Shown piece by piece: positions 50,255-57,965 of a DNA stretch of 64,000 nucleotides (positions are counted from its first letter, which is position 1; the number at the start of each line of letters is the position of its first letter). Under the pieces are notes generated by a model. That model had not been told where the DNA came from, did no database searches, and saw nothing but the letters and a program-made list of their open reading frames with translations. The DNA is taken from the NCBI GenBank assembly GCA_963843285.1, contig CAWJJO010000012.1, positions 528,425 through 592,424 of the forward strand, in the 5' to 3' direction. This DNA comes from CAZDDB01 sp963843285. Lineage in GTDB: Bacteria; Acidobacteriota; HRBIN11; JAKEFK01. The translations under genes and the position numbers were made by a program.

Positions 50255-52177
50255 CTATTCAGCCTCTTTTGTGGTATCGCTCAATGCCTCTTCCAGCAAA
50301 CCATAGGAAATGCCCAGGAGATCATAAACGGTTACGATTCCAACAAGCCTGTCATTGTCGACCACAACAGGAAGGCAACCGATACGGTGTAGCTTCATAA
50401 TGCGGCTGGCTTCCAGAGTGAGCATTTCCGGACCGATACAGATCGGGTCTTTCTTCATGATGTTTCGAACCGGAACCGCGCGTTTGTCGGGTGGCGAATG
50501 CACAAAGAAATGCAGCAAATCACGATGTGAGATGATTCCAACCAGACGCCCCTGTTCGTTTTCGACCGGAACATGGCGCACATGGCGCCAATCCATAATG
50601 CTTGCGGCCAGTTCGACCAGATCATCGGGACGAACGGTAAAGAGGTCGGTAGACATGAACTGGCCCACTTTCTTGTAATGGAAAGACCCGAGGGATTCCT
50701 CCTTTCGCGCGGGATCCCAACGGGAAACCGGCTCTCCAATGTTCTGGCGCTTCAACATCGCATCGGTGAGTATTCTGACACGGAGCTCGGGCTTTTCACC
50801 TTCCAGATCCTGGTAAGATTGCAACACCCAACGCGCGCCTGTTTTTTGTCGCTTTACGCGCTCTTCGAATATTCCGAGATAGCGATCTATGTCTTGCGAA
50901 TCGATACCAAGATCCCTCAGACCTCGTTGCGCGAGCGGGATCAGTTCGGCTTGCAGAAGTTCCACCGCGGAAACGGCGCCACCATCCATCCAGTGAAATC
51001 CGGCTTGCAAGCCGTACCGTGCCGCAGCATACAAATTTGCTCTTGCTTGATCAAAGGGCATTCTGTCTCGTAGTTTTGGAAATGCTGCCGGAAATGCTTG
51101 AAGAGCGCCCAGAAAAAACGCCGCATTGGCCACCTCGTCCACAATGGTGGGACCGGACGGGAGCACACGGTTTTCAATTCTGAGGTGCGGCTGACCGTTG
51201 TGTACTCCGAAGCAAGCACGGTTCCATCGCCAAACTGTTCCCGTATGAAGTCGCAAAGCCGAGAGGTTTGGAATCTTCCCGTCTTCATAGGATTTCGTTG
51301 AACTTTCGTACTCCGGGCAAGTAAGTAAAATTCGAAACCGCATCAGGTCTTCTTTGTATATTTCCAAAACCGATTCATGAACCCATCGTTCGCCAAACGA
51401 AACTCGAGCCGGACGGAACCGAACCTGTTCTGTGGAAGTTCGTTCGTCTACAGAATGCTGAAATAATGCGATGCGTGTCTCTTGCCAGAGTCTTCGATTG
51501 AAGAGCAAAGGAGAATTGACTGCCGCTGCAAGTAAAGGAGCGGTCAATGCCTGCGCTGCGTTGTAAGAGTCAGCAAACGTTGCGGGATCCACTTGCACGT
51601 GAAACTGGAAACTGGTATTGCATGCTTCCAGCATCATGTTATCGTGCGTGATACTGATTTCATCGATCCCTTTGATGTGGGCATGGAATCTGCTGCCCCG
51701 CATTTCCGTCAAAGTGCGATTCAGCTCATGATAGCGGGCCTGATCCGTTAGATTTGCGAGGGTTAGATCCGAAAGACGTAGTGTGGGTAGAATTCCGGTG
51801 AGGAGTATGTCGCCTCCACATGTTTTTGCCGCCTTTCGCGCCGTGCCGATCAGCTCTTCCATTAGGTTTTGCAGATTTCGTAAACAAGAGGGCTCGATCT
51901 CCAGCGGCGGGACGTTGAGCTCCAGATTAAACTTCCCGAGTTCGGTGGTAAATCGAGGATCGCCCAGCAGCCGCAGGACTTCGGAAGCCAGTGGAGCGGC
52001 ATCGCAACTGCGATCTACCAGAAACATTTCCTGTTCCGCGCCGATCCGTCGCACGCCCGATTCGATTCGGCCGTCATGAATCATCCGCTCCAATGCGGAA
52101 AGGTCATCCAGAATACAGCGTGTGAATGCGCGATATCTCTCTTCGTCCGATTTCGTTCCGATCTGGTGTTGTCCCAC
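50255..52177 (-). CDS. Glutamate-cysteine ligase-like protein with two CBS domains
   Basis: About 640 residues. Residues 1-460 belong to the GCS2/YbdK carboxylate-amine ligase family: RRIGAEQEMFLVD at the active site, LGKFNLELNVPPLEIEPSCL, FHAHIKGIDEISITHDNMML, FQFHVQVDPATFADSYNAAQ and RIENRVLPSGPTIVDEVAN. The C-terminus holds two CBS motifs: VGQFMSTDLFTVRPDDLVEL ending GRLVGIISHRDLL, and VRNIMKKDPICIGPEMLTLE ending DRLVGIVTVYDLL. CBS pairs bind adenosine nucleotides, so ligase activity may respond to energy state. The product could be gamma-glutamylcysteine or another dipeptide. GTG 52177 is preferred because the promoter start would fall inside the longer frame from 52198. Confidence 0.8.
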   Translation of the reverse strand: MGQHQIGTKSDEERYRAFTRCILDDLSALERMIHDGRIESGVRRIGAEQEMFLVDRSCDAAPLASEVLRLLGDPRFTTELGKFNLELNVPPLEIEPSCLRNLQNLMEELIGTARKAAKTCGGDILLTGILPTLRLSDLTLANLTDQARYHELNRTLTEMRGSRFHAHIKGIDEISITHDNMMLEACNTSFQFHVQVDPATFADSYNAAQALTAPLLAAAVNSPLLFNRRLWQETRIALFQHSVDERTSTEQVRFRPARVSFGERWVHESVLEIYKEDLMRFRILLTCPEYESSTKSYEDGKIPNLSALRLHTGTVWRWNRACFGVHNGQPHLRIENRVLPSGPTIVDEVANAAFFLGALQAFPAAFPKLRDRMPFDQARANLYAAARYGLQAGFHWMDGGAVSAVELLQAELIPLAQRGLRDLGIDSQDIDRYLGIFEERVKRQKTGARWVLQSYQDLEGEKPELRVRILTDAMLKRQNIGEPVSRWDPARKEESLGSFHYKKVGQFMSTDLFTVRPDDLVELAASIMDWRHVRHVPVENEQGRLVGIISHRDLLHFFVHSPPDKRAVPVRNIMKKDPICIGPEMLTLEASRIMKLHRIGCLPVVVDNDRLVGIVTVYDLLGISYGLLEEALSDTTKEAE

Positions 52178-52204
52178 TGAATCCGCCTGCTTGCACACTT
52201 TGAA

Positions 52205-52285
52205 CGCAAGCTCGATGCCATAATACGGTCGTCAGGAACAGAGGATAGGAAGGAGACAAACTGACGCTATTGCTGACGCCGAGTC
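52205..52285 (-). promoter_or_regulatory. Sigma-54 promoter of the ligase-CBS gene
   Basis: Minus strand TGGCATCGAGCTTGCG (52205-52220) keeps GG-N10-GC; only the last base departs from the consensus. GACGCCGAGTC (52275-52285), within CTGACGCCGAGTCAG, starts 55 bases upstream. Confidence 0.65.
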
Positions 52286-52311
52286 AGGACCGTTTAAAAT
52301 CCAAATTCGGT

Positions 52312-52379
52312 GACGGCCGGCGTCTCTGCCCGCCAGTGCGTATCCATTCACCGTTGCGGGCACGGAGACCCGCAGATTC
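52312..52379. repeat. GC-rich hairpin repeats
   Basis: GACGGCCGGCGTCTCTGCCCGCC and GCGGGCACGGAGACCCGCAGATTCC-like units (read as shorter palindromes GGCGTCTCTGCC and GCGGGCACGGAGACCCGC) of the dispersed family. They lie between the ligase-CBS gene and the 3' end of the response-regulator gene. Confidence 0.6.
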
Positions 52380-52395
52380 CATGGTCCTGATAGAT

Positions 52396-53748
52396 TTACT
52401 GTATTTCGCCGACCGTTTTCCGGTTTCTTCTGTATAGAGTACGCGAGCTGATTCCTAGTAACCTGGCTGCGCGTTCCACGTTTCCGCCAACCGTGTTCAA
52501 AACCTTGTCGATATAAATTCGCTCCACTTCTTTCAGCGGCAGAAGCGTATCTCCGAATTCGAGTTTCCCCGCTTTGGATTTCCGGACGGGAAGCAAGTCG
52601 CCGGCCGTAATCACCGTAGAGTTACTGAGCACAACAGCCCTTTCGATGGTATTTTCGAGTTCCCGGACATTTCCTTTCCAGGAAGCGTTCATCAGATAAG
52701 ACATTGCGGAGGAATCAAATCCCGTGATCTTCTTATTGTTCAAACCCGCATAGCGATTCAAGAAATGCTGCGCAAGTAGAGGAATATCTTCTCTTCTCTT
52801 TCTGAGCGGCGGCAACACAAGCGTAATCACGTTCAGGCGATAATAAAGATCATCACGAAATATCCCTTCCTCGATCGCTGTTTCCAGATCTTTGTTTGTT
52901 GCGCTGATGATGCGCACGTCCACTTTGCGGCTGGTAGTTCCTCCGACCGCCCGGAGTTCGCCATCCTGCAACACGCGAAGCAGCTTTGCTTGCAATCCTA
53001 CCGACATACTGGGAATTTCATCCAGGAGCAATGTTCCACCATCCGCTACTTCGAACAATCCCTTCTTTGTCGCTTTCGCATCTGTGAACGCTCCCTTCAC
53101 GTAACCGAACAATTCGCTTTCCAGAAGCGTTTCCGGAAGCGCGGAGCAATTGATGGCGACAAATGGAAATTGGGAACGCGGACTATTGAAATGGATCGCG
53201 CGCGCAACCAGCTCCTTCCCGGTGCCGCTTTCTCCTTCAATCAAGACATTGGTGTGACTCCCCGCAACCCGCTGAATCATTCCATACAGTTCCTGCATGG
53301 CCTTGCTCTTGCCGATGATGTTGTGAAAAGAATACTTCTCTTCCAACTTCTCTTTTAGAAAGCGATTCTCTTCGAACATCCATTTTTGTTCGATCGCTCT
53401 GTCAATTACGGCTTTCAGCGTTTGCATTTTGAAAGGCTTTGGAACAAAGTTCGATGCGCCTTCCTTCATCGCTTCCACTGCAGTCTCGATGGATCCGAAT
53501 GCTGTAATCAGTATGACCGGAAGAGACGGATCTTTTGCGCGGATCTCCTTCAGCAGGACCATACCGTCCATATCGGGCATTCGAAGATCCGTGACAACCA
53601 CGTCAAAATCAAACTCGGAAATCTGTTTCAAGGCATCTGGCCCACTTTCGGCAACCGAAGTTGAATAACCTTCGGATACAAAGAAATCACTTACCAGTTG
53701 ACGCATCTCGCGATCATCATCAATAAACAGAATTCTCTTTTCCTTCAT
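52396..53748 (-). CDS. NtrC-family sigma-54 response regulator
   Basis: A 450-residue activator. Residues 1-120 are a receiver (ILFIDDDREMRQLV, VVVTDLRMPDMDG with the phospho-Asp, ILITAFG, FVPKPF lysine). Residues 140-370 are the AAA+ domain: LIEGESGTGKELVARAIH (Walker A), GYVKGAFTDAKATKKG (the sigma-54 loop, GAFTDA rather than GAFTGA), and GGTLLLDEIPSM (Walker B). The end is a Fis-type helix-turn-helix (NVERAARLLGISSRTLYRRN). It would bind palindromes such as GAC-N5-GTC and open sigma-54 promoters; both are abundant around it, so it is the likely regulator of this block. Its own promoter is not of that type. Confidence 0.9.
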   Translation of the reverse strand: MKEKRILFIDDDREMRQLVSDFFVSEGYSTSVAESGPDALKQISEFDFDVVVTDLRMPDMDGMVLLKEIRAKDPSLPVILITAFGSIETAVEAMKEGASNFVPKPFKMQTLKAVIDRAIEQKWMFEENRFLKEKLEEKYSFHNIIGKSKAMQELYGMIQRVAGSHTNVLIEGESGTGKELVARAIHFNSPRSQFPFVAINCSALPETLLESELFGYVKGAFTDAKATKKGLFEVADGGTLLLDEIPSMSVGLQAKLLRVLQDGELRAVGGTTSRKVDVRIISATNKDLETAIEEGIFRDDLYYRLNVITLVLPPLRKRREDIPLLAQHFLNRYAGLNNKKITGFDSSAMSYLMNASWKGNVRELENTIERAVVLSNSTVITAGDLLPVRKSKAGKLEFGDTLLPLKEVERIYIDKVLNTVGGNVERAARLLGISSRTLYRRNRKTVGEIQ

Positions 53749-53847
53749 TTCATTCTCTCATTGGCGGCAGAGGTAAAAAGGGCGCTTTTCATCTGTCTTT
53801 ACATGGTCAAATGCGCATTGTTTTTTTGGACCTGACAGCACACCGAA

Positions 53848-54324
53848 CTATTGTCGCAAATGAAGCTGAGATGCGGGTTCCGTCTGGCCTTCCGTTTCGT
53901 CTCTCAAAATGTCCCGGGTCTCCACCAGGCTGACAAACTGCTCCTCAAGAGCCGGTTGTAATTCCAGTAGCATTTTCTTGTCAAAGATATCTTGATAAAC
54001 CTTTAATGCGTACTCTTCTCCGCGCTGACATTCCAGCAAAACGACTTTGTCTTCATGAGGATTCAGGGAATGCCGAAGATTCATCCAGCCTCGATGAAGT
54101 TTCCCGGACAAAGTTCCATCTTTTTTCACTTCCGCACCAAAATCACTAACCCATTCCTCAAGATCTGCAAGAAAAGCCATTCTCTGAAATGCTCGTGCGC
54201 GCAATAGTTGCTTGTGGGATTCGTTCTCAACTTCTCCGGCAGCCTGCCACAAACCACGATATCCATCCTTGCAGATTTGGACCAATTTACTGAGTTTTTC
54301 AATGCTCTCTTTTCTCGCGTCCAT
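53848..54324 (-). CDS. DUF2383 (PA2169-like) four-helix protein
   Basis: A 158-residue helical protein: LSKLVQICKDGYRGLWQAAG, RARAFQRMAFLADLEEWVSD, LSGKLHRGWMNLRHSLNPH and LLECQRGEEYALKVYQDIFD match DUF2383, a ferritin-like small protein family seen in stress and plasmid contexts. No metal-binding role is proven. The ribosome binding site is GAGGAGG. It is divergent from the Usp gene at 54557, sharing two palindromes, and is expressed from the sigma-54 promoter at 54356. Confidence 0.8.
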   Translation of the reverse strand: MDARKESIEKLSKLVQICKDGYRGLWQAAGEVENESHKQLLRARAFQRMAFLADLEEWVSDFGAEVKKDGTLSGKLHRGWMNLRHSLNPHEDKVVLLECQRGEEYALKVYQDIFDKKMLLELQPALEEQFVSLVETRDILRDETEGQTEPASQLHLRQ

Positions 54325-54355
54325 AATATGACCTCCTCATGCCCAACAATTAGAA

Positions 54356-54454
54356 AGCAAATCTGCCGCCACTCCGGTACAGTCACCTCGTCCTGCTCGA
54401 GATTCGTAGCGGAATGACTCTCAAAGCACCGCGGGTTGCTAGCGACAAAAAGTC
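54356..54454 (-). promoter_or_regulatory. Sigma-54 promoter of the DUF2383 gene
   Basis: Minus strand TGGCGGCAGATTTGCT (54356-54371) is almost the same as the cytochrome promoter at 42931. GACAAAAAGTC (54444-54454) starts 73 bases upstream. Confidence 0.7.
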
Positions 54455-54473
54455 AGCTTCTAGACCAGCATAT

Positions 54474-54532
54474 GACAAATTGTCAGATGCTGTTTTTGGT
54501 TCCAGAGCACCGTGAATGGCAAGCCACTTGCA
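54474..54532 (+). promoter_or_regulatory. Sigma-54 promoter of the Usp gene at 54557
   Basis: TGGCAAGCCACTTGCA (54517-54532) fits the consensus. The perfect palindrome GACAAATTGTC (54474-54484) ends 33 bases before it, the same spacing as at 30106 and 35573. Confidence 0.8.
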
Positions 54533-54556
54533 CGATTCAAGTGTGAGGCAAAGAAC

Positions 54557-55060
54557 ATGAAAACGATCATCACAGCTACTGATTTTTCGAAGGGTTCGGG
54601 AGCAACTCTACGGGCAGCTATCAGACTGGCGGAGTCCATCCATGCGGGGATCCTTCTCGTTTTCGTCCAGAATACAACCGATCTTCGCTTCGCGCTGGGC
54701 GAAAACATTTCGATCGATTTCGATAGTTCGAAAGCGCTGCACAAAGCATTGGCGAAATACATCGGAAAAAAATTTCGACGAGTCATTCGCAACGCAGGAG
54801 TAACGCGTTGCAAAATTGAACCAATTATTTTGCGAGGTGTACCCTGGAGAGAAATCACAAAGTTGGCGCGCAGAGCAGATGCTGATTTGATTGTGGCCGG
54901 ATCCCGAGGCTTATCTCCGTTAAAGAGTTTTTTCGTGGGCAGCACAACACAAAACCTGATCCGGACATCTCCTTGCCCCGTTGTGGTGATACACAAGCGC
55001 AATCGAATCCTCCGGAAACGGGGGACTCCAGGAAAACACTTGAGTGTGCCGGTATTCTAG
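54557..55060 (+). CDS. Universal stress protein
   Basis: A 167-residue single UspA domain: MKTIITATDFSKGSGATLRA opens strand 1, ILLVFVQNTTDLRFALGEN follows, and LIVAGSRGLSPLKSFFVGST with TTQNLIR is the ATP-binding loop (G-x2-G-x9-G-S). A basic C-terminal tail (HKRNRILRKRGTPGKH) is unusual and could bind nucleic acid or membranes. It is under a perfect sigma-54 promoter, with the second Usp gene 39 bases downstream in the same transcript. Confidence 0.85.
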   Translation: MKTIITATDFSKGSGATLRAAIRLAESIHAGILLVFVQNTTDLRFALGENISIDFDSSKALHKALAKYIGKKFRRVIRNAGVTRCKIEPIILRGVPWREITKLARRADADLIVAGSRGLSPLKSFFVGSTTQNLIRTSPCPVVVIHKRNRILRKRGTPGKHLSVPVF

Positions 55061-55099
55061 AAAGACAAGTGGACCCTAGCAGGTCCAAGGCGGTGGGCT

Positions 55100-56002
55100 A
55101 TGTTCAATAAAATTTTGGTTGCAACCGACTTCTCCCTGCCCTCAAAGGCAGCGCTCTACGCGGGACTGGAGATGGCGAAGAGGTTACTTGTTCCGCTCCA
55201 TGTCGTATACGTGATCACGCTTACGGAAGACATTTTTAGCTCGGAACGTTTTGTTGTTCCGACTTCTGAGTGGCAAGGAAAGATTGCGAAACAACTCGAT
55301 GAATTTTTCCCGGGAGAAATGTATCCGAATAGCCGGCGAAAGATCCTTGTGGGCTCGTCCGTAGCAGGAGAGATTCTAAAGTATGCGCGGGCCGAACAAT
55401 GTGGCTTGATTGTTGTAGGAAGTCATGGCCGCGGGATGATCGGCCGGGCCTTGCTGGGCAGCGTTACTCAAAAGATCGCGCGCGCCTCGGAGATTCCTGT
55501 GATGACTGTTCGCAGCGTGGAACAGTCGGCTCAACGCTACGAACGCTATGAGAGGATTCTTGTTCCGACAGATTTTTCAGACACAAGCATGAAAGCGCTG
55601 GATCTTGGTATGCGGTTTAGCGGTGTTTTAAAGTCGGAACTTCACCTGATCCACGTCGCGGACTTGCCCGCTATGCAGGCTTTCGTCGGGGAATATCCTT
55701 ACATCGGTTTGACCTTACCGCAGCCGGAACAGATCAATGTCGATCCAACGCTGAAAAAAATGATCGAAAGCAAAGAGTTCATCGGTAGATGGAAAGTCTC
55801 TTCGCTTGTCGGCGACCCGGTTCGAGAAATTCTAGCTTATGCGGAAGAACAGAAAATCGACTTCATCGTGATGGGAACGCATGGACGAAAAGGTCTCGAG
55901 AGGCTTCTACTTGGAAGCGTGACGGCAACAGTCCTGTCGAAGAGTCGCGTACCGGTCTTGACGATTTCAACACCCGAACAAGAATCCGTCACAATCGAAT
56001 GA
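55100..56002 (+). CDS. Tandem universal stress protein
   Basis: A 300-residue protein of two UspA domains. The first has MFNKILVATDFSLPSKAALY and GSHGRGMIGRALLGSVTQKI; the second has YERILVPTDFSDTSMKALDL and GTHGRKGLERLLLGSVTATV. Both keep the full nucleotide-binding loop, unlike the tandem Usp at 32643, whose second half is degenerate. It probably binds ATP and acts in energy or redox stress. It is co-transcribed with the preceding Usp gene. Confidence 0.87.
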   Translation: MFNKILVATDFSLPSKAALYAGLEMAKRLLVPLHVVYVITLTEDIFSSERFVVPTSEWQGKIAKQLDEFFPGEMYPNSRRKILVGSSVAGEILKYARAEQCGLIVVGSHGRGMIGRALLGSVTQKIARASEIPVMTVRSVEQSAQRYERYERILVPTDFSDTSMKALDLGMRFSGVLKSELHLIHVADLPAMQAFVGEYPYIGLTLPQPEQINVDPTLKKMIESKEFIGRWKVSSLVGDPVREILAYAEEQKIDFIVMGTHGRKGLERLLLGSVTATVLSKSRVPVLTISTPEQESVTIE

Positions 56003-56017
56003 ATGGATAGGAATTCA

Positions 56018-56099
56018 CCGCAGAGACGCCGAGTACGCAGAGATAGGAAGAACCCAAAAAACTCTTTCTTGCCTCTGCGCTCTTTGCGCCTCTGCGGTA
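56018..56099. repeat. Palindromic repeat of the ACCGCAGAG type
   Basis: ACCGCAGAGACGCCGAG at the left and CTCTTTGCGCCTCTGCGGT at the right form imperfect arms, with a short centre rich in A and T. This kind of sequence is a common dispersed repeat in environmental bacterial genomes. A partial ACAAAGGCACGAAGACAC relative lies at 26622. It sits between two convergent genes and may form a bidirectional terminator. Confidence 0.65.
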
Positions 56100-56126
56100 A
56101 ATCCTATAGCGGACGGTGAAATCTCC

Positions 56127-57767
56127 CTACGATTGGCGAAATGCAGGGAGCAGAATCCGGAACGTAGAACCTTCGCTGGAAGTGTTTTCAACGGATATCT
56201 CGCCATAGTGGCGCTTGATAATATCTCTTACAACAGCCAGACCAACACCGGTACCCCCTTTTTTCTTTTTTGTCGAGAAAAACGGATCGAAGATCTTGCC
56301 CAGGCTCTCCGGATCGATGCCCCGGCCGGTATCGCGAACCAGCACCTGCACAAACGAATCGTCTCCTACGGCTTGTAAGGATCCATGAATCTGAATGGAT
56401 CCAACTCCATCGATCGCCTCGATGCCGTTCATAAGAATATTTAAGAAAACCTGCTGTAACTGATCCTCATCGCCATAAACGAACAAGTTCTCATCGAGAT
56501 GCAAGAACAGTTTCACATCGGATTTTTTCAGATGAAATCTCAAGAATTCCGCTAATCCGCGAATCAACTGATGGAGATCAACTTTTTCCGGATGACCCTT
56601 TGTTCGGCGCGTTACATCGAGCTGATGCCGTATGATCTTGGCGATGCGCTCAATTTGCTGATTGACAACATTGATGTCTTTGGAGATCCTCTCGTTCGAT
56701 TTTTCCCGCTCAGCCATCAATTCAATCCGGCCCGAAATAATATTTAACGGAGTTCCAATTTCATGTGCGATTTCCGAAGCCAGCATTCCGATGGCCATCA
56801 ACTTTTCTCCCTCTCGTAATTGCTCTTCGAACAACTGGAGTTGTCGCGACCGTTCGTTGAGAGCTTCCGACATCCGTTCTCGCGCGACAAGTTCACCCAG
56901 CTGATTGCCGATCGACACAAAGCTATCCACCAATTCGGAGTCCTGGTTGAGAACTTCTTTGCTGCACAGCTCAAACACTCCCGCTACTTCTTCACCGACC
57001 TTAACAGGGAAAGCTCCTACGCTTCGTAGTACTTCCCTTCTTTCGGCCGGGACAGCGAGTGAAGCTTCATTCAGATCCGGAGTACAAATGGATCCGCCCG
57101 TGTTAAACACTCTTCCCGGCAACCCCTGGCCGGCGCCCAGCGCCAGTCCGGCCGTCTGAGTTGTAAATTCGGAATCAGAACATTCGGTGGAGATCCATAC
57201 CTCCTTGCACTGCAAGACTTGCTGAGTGGTCTCCCACCAGAACAGAACTGCATAGTCGCATAGTAGATTTTCACAAAAGGCCTGCAGAATTCGCGGAACG
57301 GCGGAATCAAAACGATCAGCCATTGAAAGAATTCGGTTGATATCGTGCTCCAACGCCAGACGCTGTTCCGCAAACTTGCGCTTTGTGATATCGGAACGGA
57401 TCGCAACATACTGATAGGGTTTCCCGTTCTTTCTGGTAAAGGGAACAATCGTTGTGTCCACCCAGTACAGAGTTCCATCTTTTGCTCTGTTCCTTAACTC
57501 TCCCTTCCAGACTTTTCCCGATGCAATGGTTTTCCATAGATCGCGGATGTATTCCTTCGAATGGTACTTTGAATTGATAATCCTGTGATCCTGGCCGAGC
57601 AGTTCTCTCCTGGAATATTTTGAAATCTCACAGAATTTATCGTTGGCATAATGGATGATCCCTGTTTGGTCCGTGATAGCTACAATGGCAGCTTGATCCA
57701 AAGCAAACTTGATATCCTTCAGCTCTTTCAGAGCATCCGTTACCCGCTCCTCCTTTTGGTTTGGCAT
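56127..57767 (-). CDS. PAS-GAF sensor histidine kinase
   Basis: A 546-residue cytoplasmic sensor. A PAS domain (about 12-130: IVAITDQTGIIHYANDKFCE, RNRAKDGTLYWVDTTIVPF) is followed by a GAF domain (about 145-300, GLPGRVFNTGGSICTPDL). Then comes a dimerisation helix with the phospho-accepting histidine in LASEIAHEIGTPLNIISGRI, and an ATPase domain with VLVRDTGRGIDP and FFSTKKKKGGTGVGLAVVRD. There are no membrane segments, so it senses an internal signal; no haem-binding motif is certain. It is the natural partner for the NtrC regulator at 52396 and may also phosphorylate the receiver-Usp protein, by inference from proximity. Confidence 0.87.
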   Translation of the reverse strand: MPNQKEERVTDALKELKDIKFALDQAAIVAITDQTGIIHYANDKFCEISKYSRRELLGQDHRIINSKYHSKEYIRDLWKTIASGKVWKGELRNRAKDGTLYWVDTTIVPFTRKNGKPYQYVAIRSDITKRKFAEQRLALEHDINRILSMADRFDSAVPRILQAFCENLLCDYAVLFWWETTQQVLQCKEVWISTECSDSEFTTQTAGLALGAGQGLPGRVFNTGGSICTPDLNEASLAVPAERREVLRSVGAFPVKVGEEVAGVFELCSKEVLNQDSELVDSFVSIGNQLGELVARERMSEALNERSRQLQLFEEQLREGEKLMAIGMLASEIAHEIGTPLNIISGRIELMAEREKSNERISKDINVVNQQIERIAKIIRHQLDVTRRTKGHPEKVDLHQLIRGLAEFLRFHLKKSDVKLFLHLDENLFVYGDEDQLQQVFLNILMNGIEAIDGVGSIQIHGSLQAVGDDSFVQVLVRDTGRGIDPESLGKIFDPFFSTKKKKGGTGVGLAVVRDIIKRHYGEISVENTSSEGSTFRILLPAFRQS

Positions 57768-57842
57768 ATGCAACACTCTATTCTAAATGTTCCAACAACA
57801 ACTAACTACCCGGCCATCAAAAATCAATCTTCCATTCTATTT

Positions 57843-57918
57843 TTGGAGACGCGCGCCTCCGTGCGCGCAGGAATGGGATCGTCACCCGCTCGGCGGGCAC
57901 AGCGGCCCGCGAACTCCA
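57843..57918. repeat. GC-rich hairpin repeats
   Basis: TTGGAGACGCGCGCCTCCG, GTGCGCGCAGG and GGCGGGCACAGCGGCCCGC units ending in AACTCCAA are members of the dispersed family at 24894, 41258 and 52312. Confidence 0.65.
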
Positions 57919-57965
57919 ACTCAGTAGTGATTTGATCAGGACATGTTGAGTTTCAGGATCGCTCT

